A stretch of DNA of 64,000 nucleotides from Anaerohabitans sp964387285 (GCA_964387285.1 CAYLWO010000008.1:53676-117675); one strand, 5' to 3'. Positions 53,041 through 63,298 are shown, counted from the first letter of the stretch. The notes: a model not told the origin generated them from the sequence alone. Translations and numbers: made by a program.

Positions 53041-53300
53041 ATTCTTTCCTTTCAATAGAGTTTGAAAATTTACCGTTTCAGCTGAAAAAATTTTTGTAGA
53101 TCTGCATCCGGAAAACACACCATCATCGCTCAACGGATGTTCTATTCATGCATTAAAATACGCCCTGCAATGGAAAAAGTCAAGGCGTACTTGCCGCTTG
53201 CACGATGTAATGCGGATTCTGCCTGGCATCAACTTTCTGTGACCGGAAGAATCTTCAGGAGAGTGGATTGTAAAGGATGTTCTTATTGACTGTGAGGATG

Positions 53301-53322
53301 CGCCAATCAGGCGATTGGCGCT
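53301..53322. repeat. Palindrome GCGCCAATC...GATTGGCGC
   Basis: Arms of 9 bp (53301-53309 and 53314-53322) around AGGC lie 14 bases beyond the stop of the acyl synthetase gene. The sequence differs from the other palindrome families in the window. No T-run follows on the minus strand. Confidence 0.8.
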
Positions 53323-53335
53323 CCCGCAGATTTTT

Positions 53336-54865
53336 CTACATTTTTCCCTGATCGCGCAACTTGTCGCGCACGAGGTTGGTGATGGTGCGAAAATCCACTT
53401 TGCCGCTGCCCATCTTGGGCATATCCGGCAAAACCACAAACTCTTTGGGCAAGGCCATGGTGGGCAGCTCTTTGCCCATTTTTTTCAGCACCTCGCGTTC
53501 ATTGATGGGACTGGTCACTGCGGCCACAATGCGCGCGCCTTTGAGCGAATCCGGCACCTCGACCACGCAACAGCTGACGCCGTCCGGCACCATCTTTTCC
53601 AGGATGCTTTCTGTGCGCACCAATGAAACCATTTCGCCGCCGATTTTGACAAATCTTTTCAATCTGCCCAGATGCCACAAGTAACCGTCTTTATCAAACA
53701 TGCCCATGTCGCCGGTGTCGTACCACCCGTCCTTGATGCGCAAGGAGGTTTCTTCAATATCGTCAAAATACCCTTTCATGACCAAATCGCCTTTAACCAG
53801 AATTTTCCCTTCCTCACCGGTCGGGACCTCCTGGCCCGAGTTGATATCGACGATTCTAACTTGCACACTGGGCAACGGCCGGCCAATGCTGCCTGGCCGA
53901 TTGTCATACGGCGTATTGACCGTAACACCGGGACTGGTTTCCGTGGCGCCGTAGGCTTCCAAAAGATCAACATTGTGTTTTTCCTTATACCCGTCCCGCA
54001 ACCAGACCGGCGTTTTGTCTGCGCCCGCCAACATCAGGCGGCAGGTGGCGAAATCTCCCGGTTTCGATTCGCGCAAATAGCCGGCAAAAAAGATGGGCGT
54101 GCCGGCAATCAGGGTGGCGCGATGTTCACGAATTAATTGCGGGATTTTTTTATACTCCAACGGATTGGCCACGGTCACATTGGTCATGCCCACAATCAAC
54201 GGCAACCAAAAATTGGCGTTATGACCGAACACATGAAACAGAGGCAGCACGGACATAAAACGATCGTCTTCGGTCAATTTGAACACCTCAACCAAATCTT
54301 TAATGTTGGAGCCCATGTTGCGATGGGTCAATTGCACGCCTTTGGGTTCTTTTTCGCTGCCGCTGGTAAACAGAATCACCAGATTGTCATCCTCGTCGGA
54401 CGGCGGCAATCCGGCAATGATCAGTTTGGCCGGTAATTTGCTTTTTAACGCGGCCGTGATTTTCGCCTTGAATGAAATCTGCGCCATTAGATCTTCGATG
54501 AAAATCATTCCGGGCACCAGTCGGGTGCCCAATTTTTCCAGCAAGGCTCGAGAGGTGATGATCGTGCGAAAGCCGCATTTGTTCTGGGCATATTCACAAT
54601 TATCCGCAGCGCCGGTGGAATAGTTGATCATCACCGGCACTTTGCCGGCCATAACCGTGGCGGCTGTGGCCAGGATGGACCCGGCTGAAGTCGGCACCAT
54701 AATGCCGATAAAACCATCTTTGTATTTTTTAATAAAACCGGCAAGAATGAGGGAGGCAATGAGCGCCTTGCTGTAGGTGACGTTGCGCTCAGTGGTGCAG
54801 TCTATGATCGCGAGTTTGTTTTTTTTGGATTTGGCTGTTTTGATAAATTCATGATGCAGCAGCAT
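53336..54865 (-). CDS. AMP-forming acyl-CoA/acyl-ACP synthetase
   Basis: The 509-residue enzyme activates a fatty acid as acyl-AMP and transfers it to CoA or ACP. Motifs are VILFTSGSEKEPKGVQLTHRN (A3 loop), LPLFHVFGH, LLEAYGATETSPG (A5), WYDTGDMG (A7), GRLKRFVKIGGEMVSL (A8) and MGSGKVDFRTI with the catalytic Lys. The membrane-like segments near the start recall Aas or AasS-type acyl-ACP synthetases. GGAGAG lies just before the ATG. It could re-activate fatty acids released by the thioesterase at 10073, but the genes are not linked. Confidence 0.88.
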   Translation of the reverse strand: MLLHHEFIKTAKSKKNKLAIIDCTTERNVTYSKALIASLILAGFIKKYKDGFIGIMVPTSAGSILATAATVMAGKVPVMINYSTGAADNCEYAQNKCGFRTIITSRALLEKLGTRLVPGMIFIEDLMAQISFKAKITAALKSKLPAKLIIAGLPPSDEDDNLVILFTSGSEKEPKGVQLTHRNMGSNIKDLVEVFKLTEDDRFMSVLPLFHVFGHNANFWLPLIVGMTNVTVANPLEYKKIPQLIREHRATLIAGTPIFFAGYLRESKPGDFATCRLMLAGADKTPVWLRDGYKEKHNVDLLEAYGATETSPGVTVNTPYDNRPGSIGRPLPSVQVRIVDINSGQEVPTGEEGKILVKGDLVMKGYFDDIEETSLRIKDGWYDTGDMGMFDKDGYLWHLGRLKRFVKIGGEMVSLVRTESILEKMVPDGVSCCVVEVPDSLKGARIVAAVTSPINEREVLKKMGKELPTMALPKEFVVLPDMPKMGSGKVDFRTITNLVRDKLRDQGKM

Positions 54866-55012
54866 GATTTCTCTCCAATCAAAAATAGTGAATAGAATTC
54901 ATTTTTCTCTATTTAATGAAAAAAAAGGGAGAAATCAACAATTATTTAAACTTTTCGTAATTTTTCTGGTGATATGAGTCAGAAAAGGGATTCCGGCAAT
55001 ACACGAACAGAA

Positions 55013-55783
55013 TTAAAACCGCAGATGCTTGACCGTCAATCCGTTGTTGATGAGCTCATTGAGCGAATCGATGCCGATATGCAGATGTCGTTCCGTGAAC
55101 TGCCTGGTCACTTTTTTATCGCTTTCTTCGGTCTTTACGCCCTCCGGCACCATGGGTTGATCCGAAACAAGCAAGAGCGCGCCGGTCGGGATTTGATTAT
55201 AGAACCCGGTGGTGAAAATTGTAGCGGTTTCCATGTCAATAGCCATGCAGCGGATGCGTCTCAGATAGTTTTTAAAAGCCTCGTCATGTTCCCAAACGCG
55301 ACGGTTGGTGGTGTAAACGGTTCCGGTCCAGTAATCACAGTGATAATTACGGATGGTGGTGGAAACCGCTTTCTGCAAACTAAAAGCCGGCAAGGCCGGC
55401 ACTTCGGCCGGGAAATAGTCGTTGGAGGTTCCCTCGCCGCGAATGGCCGCAATGGGCAGGATGAGATCGCCGATGTTATTCTTTCTTTTCAACCCGCCGC
55501 ACTTGCCGAGAAACAAACAGGCCTTGGGTTCAATGCTGAGCAGCAGATCCATGATGAGTGCGGCGTTTGGGCTGCCGATGCCAAAGTTGATGATGGTGAT
55601 GCCGTCGGCCGTGGCATTGAGCATGGGTCGATCCTGTCCGGCTATCTCGACGTGATGCCATTCGGCAAACATGCGCACATAATTGCTGAAATTGACCAGC
55701 AGAATGTATTTGCCGAAGGCATCCAGGGCTGTCCCGGTATAACGGGGCAGCCAATTGCTCACGATGCGTGTTTTATCGATCAT
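55013..55783 (-). CDS. amn: AMP nucleosidase (short form)
   Basis: The 256-residue protein is the catalytic domain of AMP nucleosidase, which splits AMP into adenine and ribose 5-phosphate. It shows INFGIGSPNAALIMDLL, LFLGKCGGLK, DLILPIAAIRGEGTSNDYFP, the CMAIDMETATIF block (Glu/Asp of the nucleoside-phosphorylase fold) and LLVSDQPMVPEGVKT. It is shorter than the E. coli enzyme (484 residues) because the N-terminal domain is absent. Its start overlaps the stop of the upstream lipoprotein gene (ATGA at 55780-55783). Confidence 0.9.
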   Translation of the reverse strand: MIDKTRIVSNWLPRYTGTALDAFGKYILLVNFSNYVRMFAEWHHVEIAGQDRPMLNATADGITIINFGIGSPNAALIMDLLLSIEPKACLFLGKCGGLKRKNNIGDLILPIAAIRGEGTSNDYFPAEVPALPAFSLQKAVSTTIRNYHCDYWTGTVYTTNRRVWEHDEAFKNYLRRIRCMAIDMETATIFTTGFYNQIPTGALLLVSDQPMVPEGVKTEESDKKVTRQFTERHLHIGIDSLNELINNGLTVKHLRF

Positions 55784-56667
55784 TTGCGTAATTTTTCCAG
55801 CCAGGCTAAAATGGCTTCTCTATAAGTTGCATACACTGCGCCGTCAACGGTCCACGTTGCACTGTTGCCGGGATTCAGTCCGTTGGTCGGCGCCAGTTTG
55901 TCGAGCATCGATTGGCAGTTGACGTAATCCTGTTTGTAGAACCAGGCCATGGCCAGAGCCAACTGTACATCCTTATAATCCACAGTAGCGTCGCGGTTAA
56001 AATACCACGTTGGATTTGCCTGCAGCAGTTTGCTGTGATCGTCAATGGCCTGGCTGTATTTCTTGAGCGCGAGGTAAGTAAAACCCCGGCCTGCTAAAGC
56101 GTCCTGATAATTCGCCTGCGTGGCAATGGCCATATCAAAATAGGTGATCGCTTTGCTCAGCGAATCTATCGGCGTGGCCATATAACACCAGCCGAGTCCG
56201 CACAAGGCGATGGTGTTGTTCTGACTCTCTTTCAGAATATTGAGGAAATAGGAAATGGCCTGCGAATAATTTTTTTGTGCATAGCCGGCCCAGGCCTGGG
56301 TGAACATTTGGTCAACCGTATACAGCGTAGTAAAGCTGAATTCAACCGACGTCGCCGAGCCGTCTTTGGCGCCTGATTCGGCGATATAAAAATATTGCTG
56401 ACCTGATTTCAGGCCGGTCAGATTGATGGTATGGGCAGTGGTTTGATTGTCGTTGCGGATGGTAAAATCGTGTGTCCCGGCTGTCAGCCCATAACGGACT
56501 ATCGAAGTGGATGCGATGTCGGTCTGCCAATTGACGCTGGCTGAGGTGGTGGTAATAGTGCTTACCTTGGGCGCCACGGTTATCTGTGGAATTTGTTTCG
56601 GCCCTGTCGAGTCAGAACCACAGCCGACTAAAAAAAGAAATGCGAACAAGATTGCTGATTTTTTCAT
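55780..56667 (-). CDS. Lipoprotein with fibronectin-III and TPR repeats
   Basis: The 295-residue protein has a lipoprotein signal (MKKSAILFAFLFLVGCGSDS). A fibronectin-III-like domain (about 28-115: SASVNWQTDIASTSIVRYGL, LTGLKSGQQYFYIAESG) and TPR-like helices (about 122-240: WAGYAQKNYSQAISYFLNIL, AITYFDMAIATQANYQDALA) follow. It is probably a surface or periplasmic scaffold. It starts 10 bases beyond the stop of the metallopeptidase gene, so all three genes could be one transcript. The fibronectin domain is of the same type as in that peptidase. Confidence 0.8.
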   Translation of the reverse strand: MKKSAILFAFLFLVGCGSDSTGPKQIPQITVAPKVSTITTTSASVNWQTDIASTSIVRYGLTAGTHDFTIRNDNQTTAHTINLTGLKSGQQYFYIAESGAKDGSATSVEFSFTTLYTVDQMFTQAWAGYAQKNYSQAISYFLNILKESQNNTIALCGLGWCYMATPIDSLSKAITYFDMAIATQANYQDALAGRGFTYLALKKYSQAIDDHSKLLQANPTWYFNRDATVDYKDVQLALAMAWFYKQDYVNCQSMLDKLAPTNGLNPGNSATWTVDGAVYATYREAILAWLEKLRK

Positions 56668-56676
56668 GAATGCCTC

Positions 56677-59600
56677 TTAGCGCAAAATGACCATTTTTTT
56701 TGTCAGCGTCCGGGGACCGGCGCTGATGCGATAGAAATAGAGACCGGCTGCAACGGGAGTTCCCGTTGCGTCAATGCCGTTCCAGTTGATGCGATGAACG
56801 CCGGCATTCAAGGCTCCCTGAACCAGTGTGCGTATTTTTTCACCCAGAATATTAAAAATCGTAATTTCCACCTTTTCTCGGTGCGGCAGCTGGAATTGAA
56901 TAGCTGTAGCCTCTTTACTTGCTGAAAAAGGATTGGGATAATTTTGCGTTAATGCGAATTGCGTTGGAACCTGATTGCTTTCAGCCAGTCGAAAAATGCC
57001 CAGGCGGTCACTCTGGGCAACCAACCAATCGCCTTCTTGAACAGTGGGTAATTCCAGCCATCGGCCCTGTTCATCACGACGTTGGATTGCCGGGGCATCG
57101 ACAGGCATTGCGGTCAATTTGCAGCGAATTTGACCGGGAATCTGCTCCGGAGTGACGGTGTAGCTGTTCTCCAGATCGCTTGCTTTGAGCAAAGCAGGAT
57201 TCGTTGCGGCATCCGTGCTCAGATTTTTATAAATCACGACAAACTGTTCGTCAGCCGGTGCGCCGGATGAAATGCGGATTTCCAGCAAACCGTCTGCAGA
57301 GCACAGTGCGCCGCCCGAATGCGATTTAAGCAAGGCAGCCGAAAAGGAGCGGTCGGCTGAGCCTGTGTTTCCGGCCCAATCCGTACCTGTGGCGATTATT
57401 TGAAAAACGCCTGAGGCAGTTAATTTATAGTCACCTTTATAGAGAAAGGTTTTGTCATCCACCGTCGTCATGGTAATGGCGGCGCCGCCTACGGTAACAG
57501 CCGGCGCTGCTTTTAACGCTTCACGGCTAAAAATATAAACGTCAATGTATCTGGAGAGTATGGGATTTTGCGCCAGGCCGATGCTCATCACCGGTGCCGT
57601 TACGTCCTGTCCCTGGGTGGTAAAACTCCAGGTCACGTCGTCAATGGGCGAGCCTTCTGCGATGCCGTTGGCATTGCCGTCCAGCCCCAGACCGTTCTCA
57701 TTGGCGATACGAGCAGAGAGCCTGATGGTTACCTCTTCCAGGGGCTGCAGGTCATAAGCGGGCACGATTTGCAGTTGCTTTAAGCTTTCCACATAATAAA
57801 GCGTGGCAGCGACGGCGCCGCTTTTGCTGCCTTGTACCGAGATGTTGTCCTGCACCAGCGAGTCTGCCGCCATGCGTTGATTGAAATTGACGGTGATGAT
57901 GTTGGAACCATAGTACGGAACTTCGCCGGCATTGCTTGCCGGTTGATGACTGAGGACCTGCGGCGGCGCGCCGGTGGAACCGGAGGCGTTGAAATTGAGA
58001 AACATGACTTCATTGGTGGTTGCAGTAACGCTATTGATCCAAATCATTTGTACGTTGGCGCTGTTTTTTTGCCGCTGCGGCATTTCCGGCGCTTGCGAAT
58101 CATACGCATCGTTAGATATGTTCACACCGGGCAGCCAATTTCCTTTACGGTAAATGCTCAGATAAATATCGCCTCCGGCCAAGGCCTGGCTGCGCGACCA
58201 ATGAAAAGAGTCGATATCATCAGCTGTTTTTTTCGGAGCTTTACGCAAGGCCTCCGTACGCGGTGTTTCACAATAAGCGAGATAAATAAAACCGTTAGCG
58301 TCGCAACTCAAATGGGGCCTGAACACGAAACCGTAGATCCCCATAGTGGATGCGGCGATGGGTTTGAGCAACGTGGTGTCGGTCCTGGTAAAACTGGCAT
58401 ACATGATGCGGATGTCGCCCGGGACATAGTTATCCGCATAAGCGATATGCACGCGATCCTGGAAATCAACAAGCAGGTGCACCATGCCGTCATACAGTAC
58501 GCCGGAATCACCCAGCATCAGGGCGTCGGCCCAGGTTGCATAATCATCGGACCAGATATAGTAGGGATTCAAGGTTCTGGCGTCGAACTGCCCGTCGCTA
58601 AAAGCCACATGACAGCGACCGTCCGCATCAAAATCGATGGTCGGGGCGAAACACTGGTGCAGGGTAGAACGACTGATCATAGTTTCGCTCATAAAGCCGG
58701 CGCCGTTATCCTGCGACCAGGCATGATAAACATCGCCTACATAGTTGTCGCTGGACAACGCGCTGTTCCACACAATATGCGGATTGTTCAACGTATCCAC
58801 AGCAACGGCCGCATAGAGCTGGTCCGTATTCGGCAGGGTGACGCTGACCTGTATGGGGGGATTAAAGGTTGCACCATGATCGTCCGAGCGGCTGTAGAAA
58901 ATTTGATAATTCCCGGCTGCGGACGTTCGGGCATGCCAGCATACATGAAGATGGTCCAATGAATCACAGGCGATGGAGGGCATGCCGCCGTTGAACAGCG
59001 TGTTGTCTATTTTTTCCGGGACCGACCAGGTTGCTCCATTATCGGCAGAGTGTTGGTGAAAGATGAAACGGTCTTCGCCGATTTTTTCATGATAGACGAA
59101 ATGGATGACCTGGTTTTTATCCGTTACCAGCGAACGTCCCAGATAACCGTATGCATGGGATTGTTGCAATGTGGCGATTTTGCTGCCGGCCTGGGTCTGC
59201 GTGGTGAAGGTAAAATCAGTGCTGTACACCGGACCGTTCTTTTTTGCGTCCGATGAACCGATGCGATAGTGATAGGTGGTATTGGCCGACAGTCCGGTCA
59301 GGGCCACGCGATGTTCCGTGGTCATGGTGCTGTCGACAGCCGTCAGATCATAGCCGGAAACGCCGTATTGCACCAGGCTATTGCTGTATTCATCCGTTTC
59401 CCACATAATGGTAACGGAACTGCTGCCCGGAACAGACTCGACAGGACCGGAGGTAATGATCGGCGGATTAACGTCATTAAGCAGGGAGGTCACTTGATAA
59501 TAAAAACTGTTGGCGCCGGTCATATTGACCGGAGTGAATACGATGTTCTTTACATTTTTCCCAATGGCATGCAACGGCTTGCCGGCTGCGCCCTCCGCAT

Positions 59601-60897
59601 TTAAAGTCAATTGTTCGACAGTGGTGTCGTTGCCGCAGGAAATGATCAGCGGCCATAATTGATCTTTCACCAAACAGGCGGTGTTCAACTGGGCGGTGCT
59701 GTCCTGGCCTGAAAAACGAATATATTGTGCGGTAAAGGAGGTCAGTTCCTTGACTTTGGTGCTGACCGGATAGCTGCTGTATTCCGCTGTCGGCGTCACC
59801 AACGGCAGGGTGATGTTCTTGTAGCCGTAATAACCCTGCGCATGCAGTTTGTTATTGTCAAGATAATTGGCCACGACAAAATTAGCAAAGATTTCTTCAA
59901 AGGATTGGCTGATGCCTTTTTTTAGCAGAGCCGCACGCACGCCGGCAACGCTGTTCTCCGGTTGACGGATTATTTCTCCTATCAGGGTGGGGCCATAATG
60001 ATCGCCTAAATAATAGGTCCACAAAGCGACCTTTTCATAGTCGATGAGCGTTTCGTCCAGATAATCAAAAGTCAATAAAGAGCGGGCCGGATTGCGCAGA
60101 TATCTGCTCGGGCTGCGCAGCGAGTAGCCACAGATGACCGAAGCGTATTCGCTGGCCCCTTCGTTTACCCAGGTGCCGCCGCCGGCATCTTCATCCCTAT
60201 CGGCGCCATAGTGGATGAGATGTTGAAATTCGTGCGCGATGATGGCCAGCGTTCTGCTGCTGCCGGGGTTGCCGGGACTGCAATCAATGTAAAGCAGATC
60301 TTTTCGGTTGCTGAAAGCGCCATCGCCCTGATCATTAGGCATGAAATAGCCGGCGGTATACGAGGGGCTTTCGGTCATTTCTTTAATGTCGTAAATAAGG
60401 ATGTAGACATAACCATCGCCGGTTTTATTGGGCGCTTTGCCAAAAGCATCTTCAACGTTCTGGCGAATGCCTACAGAGGGATTAATCGATCCGGCCGGAG
60501 TGCTGACGTCAAAACCCTGGTGAAAAGCCTGTATATGGTCATCGGTGACTTTTTCCGTGTCCCATTCCGTTTTGCCGACAAAGATGTAGGTTTTATCGCC
60601 TTTAAAACGACAGATGGCCATGGTTTGATCAAAAGAGTAGGTCTTATAATTATAGGTATAAAACATCAGCGAGTCGCCCACTTCATACAGCGTTGTACTC
60701 TGCTTTTGCAGCGTTCGCGCCCATTCCGGATGCAGGGCCTGTGTATTGCGAACCGCCTCTTCGGTATGGGCCAGGATGCGACCGTATCCGCAGGAATAAT
60801 TGACCTCTTCCAGCATCGTCGAATGCATCACTTCGTTTCCGCATGCTATGGCGGCCGTCAGCAGTGAAGAAATGATAGCAAATTTTTTAATTCTCAT
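56677..60897 (-). CDS. Secreted zinc metallopeptidase with sialidase-like, FnIII and FlgD domains
   Basis: The 1406-residue protein has an N-terminal signal segment. A catalytic domain contains the zinc motif HEFQH (IIAHEFQHLIHYG, about 221) and the downstream WVNEGASEYAS Glu. A fibronectin-III domain follows (about 480-575). Asp-box repeats (SADNGATWSVPEKI, DDHGATFNPPIQV, SQDNGAGFM) suggest a sialidase-like propeller with no catalytic residues assigned. A Big_5-like domain (AGEVPYYGSNIITVNFNQRM) and a FlgD-type tail (NYPNPFSASKEATAIQFQL, VEITIFNILGEKIRTLV, KKMVILR) complete it. It is likely a surface-attached protein-degrading enzyme. The start overlaps the end of the glycerate kinase gene by 11 bases. 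Confidence 0.85.
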   Translation of the reverse strand: MRIKKFAIISSLLTAAIACGNEVMHSTMLEEVNYSCGYGRILAHTEEAVRNTQALHPEWARTLQKQSTTLYEVGDSLMFYTYNYKTYSFDQTMAICRFKGDKTYIFVGKTEWDTEKVTDDHIQAFHQGFDVSTPAGSINPSVGIRQNVEDAFGKAPNKTGDGYVYILIYDIKEMTESPSYTAGYFMPNDQGDGAFSNRKDLLYIDCSPGNPGSSRTLAIIAHEFQHLIHYGADRDEDAGGGTWVNEGASEYASVICGYSLRSPSRYLRNPARSLLTFDYLDETLIDYEKVALWTYYLGDHYGPTLIGEIIRQPENSVAGVRAALLKKGISQSFEEIFANFVVANYLDNNKLHAQGYYGYKNITLPLVTPTAEYSSYPVSTKVKELTSFTAQYIRFSGQDSTAQLNTACLVKDQLWPLIISCGNDTTVEQLTLNAEGAAGKPLHAIGKNVKNIVFTPVNMTGANSFYYQVTSLLNDVNPPIITSGPVESVPGSSSVTIMWETDEYSNSLVQYGVSGYDLTAVDSTMTTEHRVALTGLSANTTYHYRIGSSDAKKNGPVYSTDFTFTTQTQAGSKIATLQQSHAYGYLGRSLVTDKNQVIHFVYHEKIGEDRFIFHQHSADNGATWSVPEKIDNTLFNGGMPSIACDSLDHLHVCWHARTSAAGNYQIFYSRSDDHGATFNPPIQVSVTLPNTDQLYAAVAVDTLNNPHIVWNSALSSDNYVGDVYHAWSQDNGAGFMSETMISRSTLHQCFAPTIDFDADGRCHVAFSDGQFDARTLNPYYIWSDDYATWADALMLGDSGVLYDGMVHLLVDFQDRVHIAYADNYVPGDIRIMYASFTRTDTTLLKPIAASTMGIYGFVFRPHLSCDANGFIYLAYCETPRTEALRKAPKKTADDIDSFHWSRSQALAGGDIYLSIYRKGNWLPGVNISNDAYDSQAPEMPQRQKNSANVQMIWINSVTATTNEVMFLNFNASGSTGAPPQVLSHQPASNAGEVPYYGSNIITVNFNQRMAADSLVQDNISVQGSKSGAVAATLYYVESLKQLQIVPAYDLQPLEEVTIRLSARIANENGLGLDGNANGIAEGSPIDDVTWSFTTQGQDVTAPVMSIGLAQNPILSRYIDVYIFSREALKAAPAVTVGGAAITMTTVDDKTFLYKGDYKLTASGVFQIIATGTDWAGNTGSADRSFSAALLKSHSGGALCSADGLLEIRISSGAPADEQFVVIYKNLSTDAATNPALLKASDLENSYTVTPEQIPGQIRCKLTAMPVDAPAIQRRDEQGRWLELPTVQEGDWLVAQSDRLGIFRLAESNQVPTQFALTQNYPNPFSASKEATAIQFQLPHREKVEITIFNILGEKIRTLVQGALNAGVHRINWNGIDATGTPVAAGLYFYRISAGPRTLTKKMVILR

Positions 60898-62146
60898 AAT
60901 GCCTCTTGGTGTTTTGGGTTTTATTTGTTCCCCAAGTTCTCAGTTTCATAATATTGAACACAGCCTGTTCGACCAACCGGATTGCGTTTTGCATGGATTC
61001 CTGCAGTGATAGGGGACCCGGACAAATCGAAAAAACCGCAGTCACGCCTTGTGTATAGAGAGGACCCAGATCGCCTTTGATATTGCCGGCCAGAGCCACT
61101 ACCGGTTTATGCAACGGTTGTACGGCTTTTACTATTCCTGATATGGTTTTACCATAAACCGTCTGCTCGTCGATTTGACCTTCGCCGGTGAAGATCAGGT
61201 CCGCATCCTGGGCCTGGTCCACGAATCGACTGGCTTCCAATACCAGATCGATGCCCGGCCTGATGCCTGCCCGGGTAAAAGCGATCAGTCCGGCGCCCAA
61301 TCCTCCGGCAGCGCCGCTGCCGGGAATGTTGCGGATGGTGCGTTGCAGTTTTTCTTCTACCAGCGTAATAAAGTTGGTCAGATTATTTTCCAGCACCGGC
61401 AAATGTTCCGGCCTGGCGCCTTTTTGTGGAGCATAGACGTATACTGCGCCTCTTGCGCCTAACAAGGGATTGTCGACATCACAAGCTACCGTGATTTTGG
61501 TCTGCGCTAACAGGGGAGATCGTTCGTTCAGATCAACAGCGGCGACTTTATCCAATAAGCGGCCGTTCATATAATCTGTAATAATCCGGCCATTGTGGTC
61601 AAAAAACCTGATGCCCAGAGCTTGCGCCAGGCCTGCCCCACAATCCGTAGTTGCGGATCCGCCGATGCCGATAATTATTTTTCGGCAACCCTGGTGCATG
61701 GCCTGCAGCAATAATTGACCGACGCCGAAAGTAGTGGTATGCAGCGGATTGCGTTGTTCTTCCTTCAACAGAGTGAGACCCGAGGCAGCTGCCATCTCTA
61801 GCACAGCGGTTTCACCGTCGCCTAAAATGCCCCATTGCGCTGCTACCGGTTCGCCCAAAGGACCTATTACGGTACTGGTTTTTAACTGGCCATGGGTGGC
61901 TGACACCAACGCGGCGACGGTGCCTTCGCCGCCGTCTGCCAGGGGCAACTTAACAACCGTTGCATCGGGCTGTGCGGCGTGCACAGCGCGGGCCATTGCG
62001 TCGCACAACTCTATGGCTGTGGCGCTGCCCTTGAAAGAATCCGGGGCCAGGAGGATTTTACAGCGAACCTGATCGATCCTGATAACCTTAAGGTGATTTA
62101 AAAAAATACGGCAAAAAATTCCTGCCGATGATATGCTCGATAACAT
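60887..62146 (-). CDS. Glycerate kinase (GlxK/GarK family)
   Basis: The 419-residue enzyme phosphorylates glycerate in central carbon metabolism. Motifs are ILLAPDSFKGSATAIELCDAM, LPLADGGEGTVAAL, IIIGIGGSATTDCGAGLAQALG, GSGAAGGLGAGLIAF and LIFTGEGQIDEQTVYGKT. The family begins at ILLAPDSFKG, 30 residues in, and no ATG, GTG or TTG lies between, so either the first 30 residues are real or the start is non-standard. The C-terminus overlaps the peptidase start by 11 bases. It is divergent from corA. Confidence 0.9.
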   Translation of the reverse strand: MLSSISSAGIFCRIFLNHLKVIRIDQVRCKILLAPDSFKGSATAIELCDAMARAVHAAQPDATVVKLPLADGGEGTVAALVSATHGQLKTSTVIGPLGEPVAAQWGILGDGETAVLEMAAASGLTLLKEEQRNPLHTTTFGVGQLLLQAMHQGCRKIIIGIGGSATTDCGAGLAQALGIRFFDHNGRIITDYMNGRLLDKVAAVDLNERSPLLAQTKITVACDVDNPLLGARGAVYVYAPQKGARPEHLPVLENNLTNFITLVEEKLQRTIRNIPGSGAAGGLGAGLIAFTRAGIRPGIDLVLEASRFVDQAQDADLIFTGEGQIDEQTVYGKTISGIVKAVQPLHKPVVALAGNIKGDLGPLYTQGVTAVFSICPGPLSLQESMQNAIRLVEQAVFNIMKLRTWGTNKTQNTKRHYEN

Positions 62147-62277
62147 ACAAAATTAACCGAGTTTTAGCAAGTCCTTTTTCGACCGCAAGGTGGGCCGGTT
62201 TGGCAGGTTATGGAACAGAAATTTGTTTTTTTGCAAATGGAAATTTTGTACATTGTGAAAAATTGCGAGGCGTACCC

Positions 62278-63189
62278 TTGATCGAAACGGTTTTTCATAA
62301 CCAGGAGACCTCATTCCGCTGGTTAGACCTGGTCCTGCCCACCCGTGATGAATTGCAGCAGGTTTCTCTTGAATTCGGTTTGCATGCCACCACCATTCAG
62401 GACTGTCTGGATCCGGAGCATTTGCCAAAATATGAAAAGTTGGAGGATAGCACCTTTATCATCTGCCGCGCTTATGATGAAAGTTGCCCGGAGGACAGCG
62501 ATACCATTCAGGAACTGACCCGCAAGGTGGCCATCATGTACGGCAAAGACTTTGTCATCACCATCCATCGCAAGGATCAGTTATTTCTGCAATCGATCCG
62601 CGACCGCTGGCGAACCAATCCCAGTCTGGGCAACAAGACCGTTTTTTTTCTTTTGCATGAGCTGTTTCTGGCCGTCATGCAAAGTTATGAAGCGCCGTTG
62701 CATAAGGCGATGCGCACCCTGGATGCCATTGAAAACGAGGTTTTTCATAAACTGGAAAAACAGCATTTGGAAGATCTCTACTATTTAAAACGCAAGGCCA
62801 ATGTCTTTAAAGAAATGTTCTTTTTATCGCGGGATGTTTTACGCATGATCACCTTCGAGTCCAAACATCATCTGCCTTTTCTCCAGGATTTGCGTGAAAA
62901 TGCCGATCGTCTCTTTTTCCTCAGCCAGCAGATTTATGAAAACGTCAACAATTTGCTTAATTTGCATATTTCACTTTCCGCACAGCGCACCAACGAGGTC
63001 ATGCGCATTCTCACCCTTTTTTCGGTTTTTTTTATGCCGATGACTTTTATCGTCGGCGTCTATGGCATGAATTTCGAGCACATGCCGGAATTGGGATGGA
63101 AATTTGGTTATTGGATCATCTGGTCCATTATCTTTGCAGTGGCCTTTGCGCTCTATCTATGGTTTCGCAAGCGGGGGTGGTTGCGCTAG
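62278..63189 (+). CDS. corA: CorA-type magnesium/divalent-cation transporter
   Basis: The protein has a large cytoplasmic domain, the long stalk helix (LHELFLAVMQSYEAPLHKAM, RTNEVMRILTLFSVFFMPMTF) and two C-terminal membrane segments with the GMN motif (VYGMNFEHMPEL). The frame is open from 62128, but residues from that ATG do not look like the family. The TTG at 62278 (303 residues) is preferred: GAGG lies 7 bases upstream and ETVFHNQETSFRWLDLVLPT is the family start. CorA conducts Mg2+ and sometimes Co2+ or Ni2+ in a pentamer. Confidence 0.9.
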   Translation: MIETVFHNQETSFRWLDLVLPTRDELQQVSLEFGLHATTIQDCLDPEHLPKYEKLEDSTFIICRAYDESCPEDSDTIQELTRKVAIMYGKDFVITIHRKDQLFLQSIRDRWRTNPSLGNKTVFFLLHELFLAVMQSYEAPLHKAMRTLDAIENEVFHKLEKQHLEDLYYLKRKANVFKEMFFLSRDVLRMITFESKHHLPFLQDLRENADRLFFLSQQIYENVNNLLNLHISLSAQRTNEVMRILTLFSVFFMPMTFIVGVYGMNFEHMPELGWKFGYWIIWSIIFAVAFALYLWFRKRGWLR

Positions 63190-63298
63190 CCGGCTTTTGT
63201 AAATGGAGCGAAAGCTCTCACTTGAATATTTTTTATGCCGGCTTACGCAAGATGACTGGCACGATTAATCTGCTAGGTGACAAATTGCGAGGATCTTT

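Noticed and set aside
57832..58962. 376-codon plus-strand frame
   Set aside because: It runs opposite to the 1406-residue metallopeptidase, whose motifs and domains are clear; the plus-strand product has no signal, motif or ribosome site.
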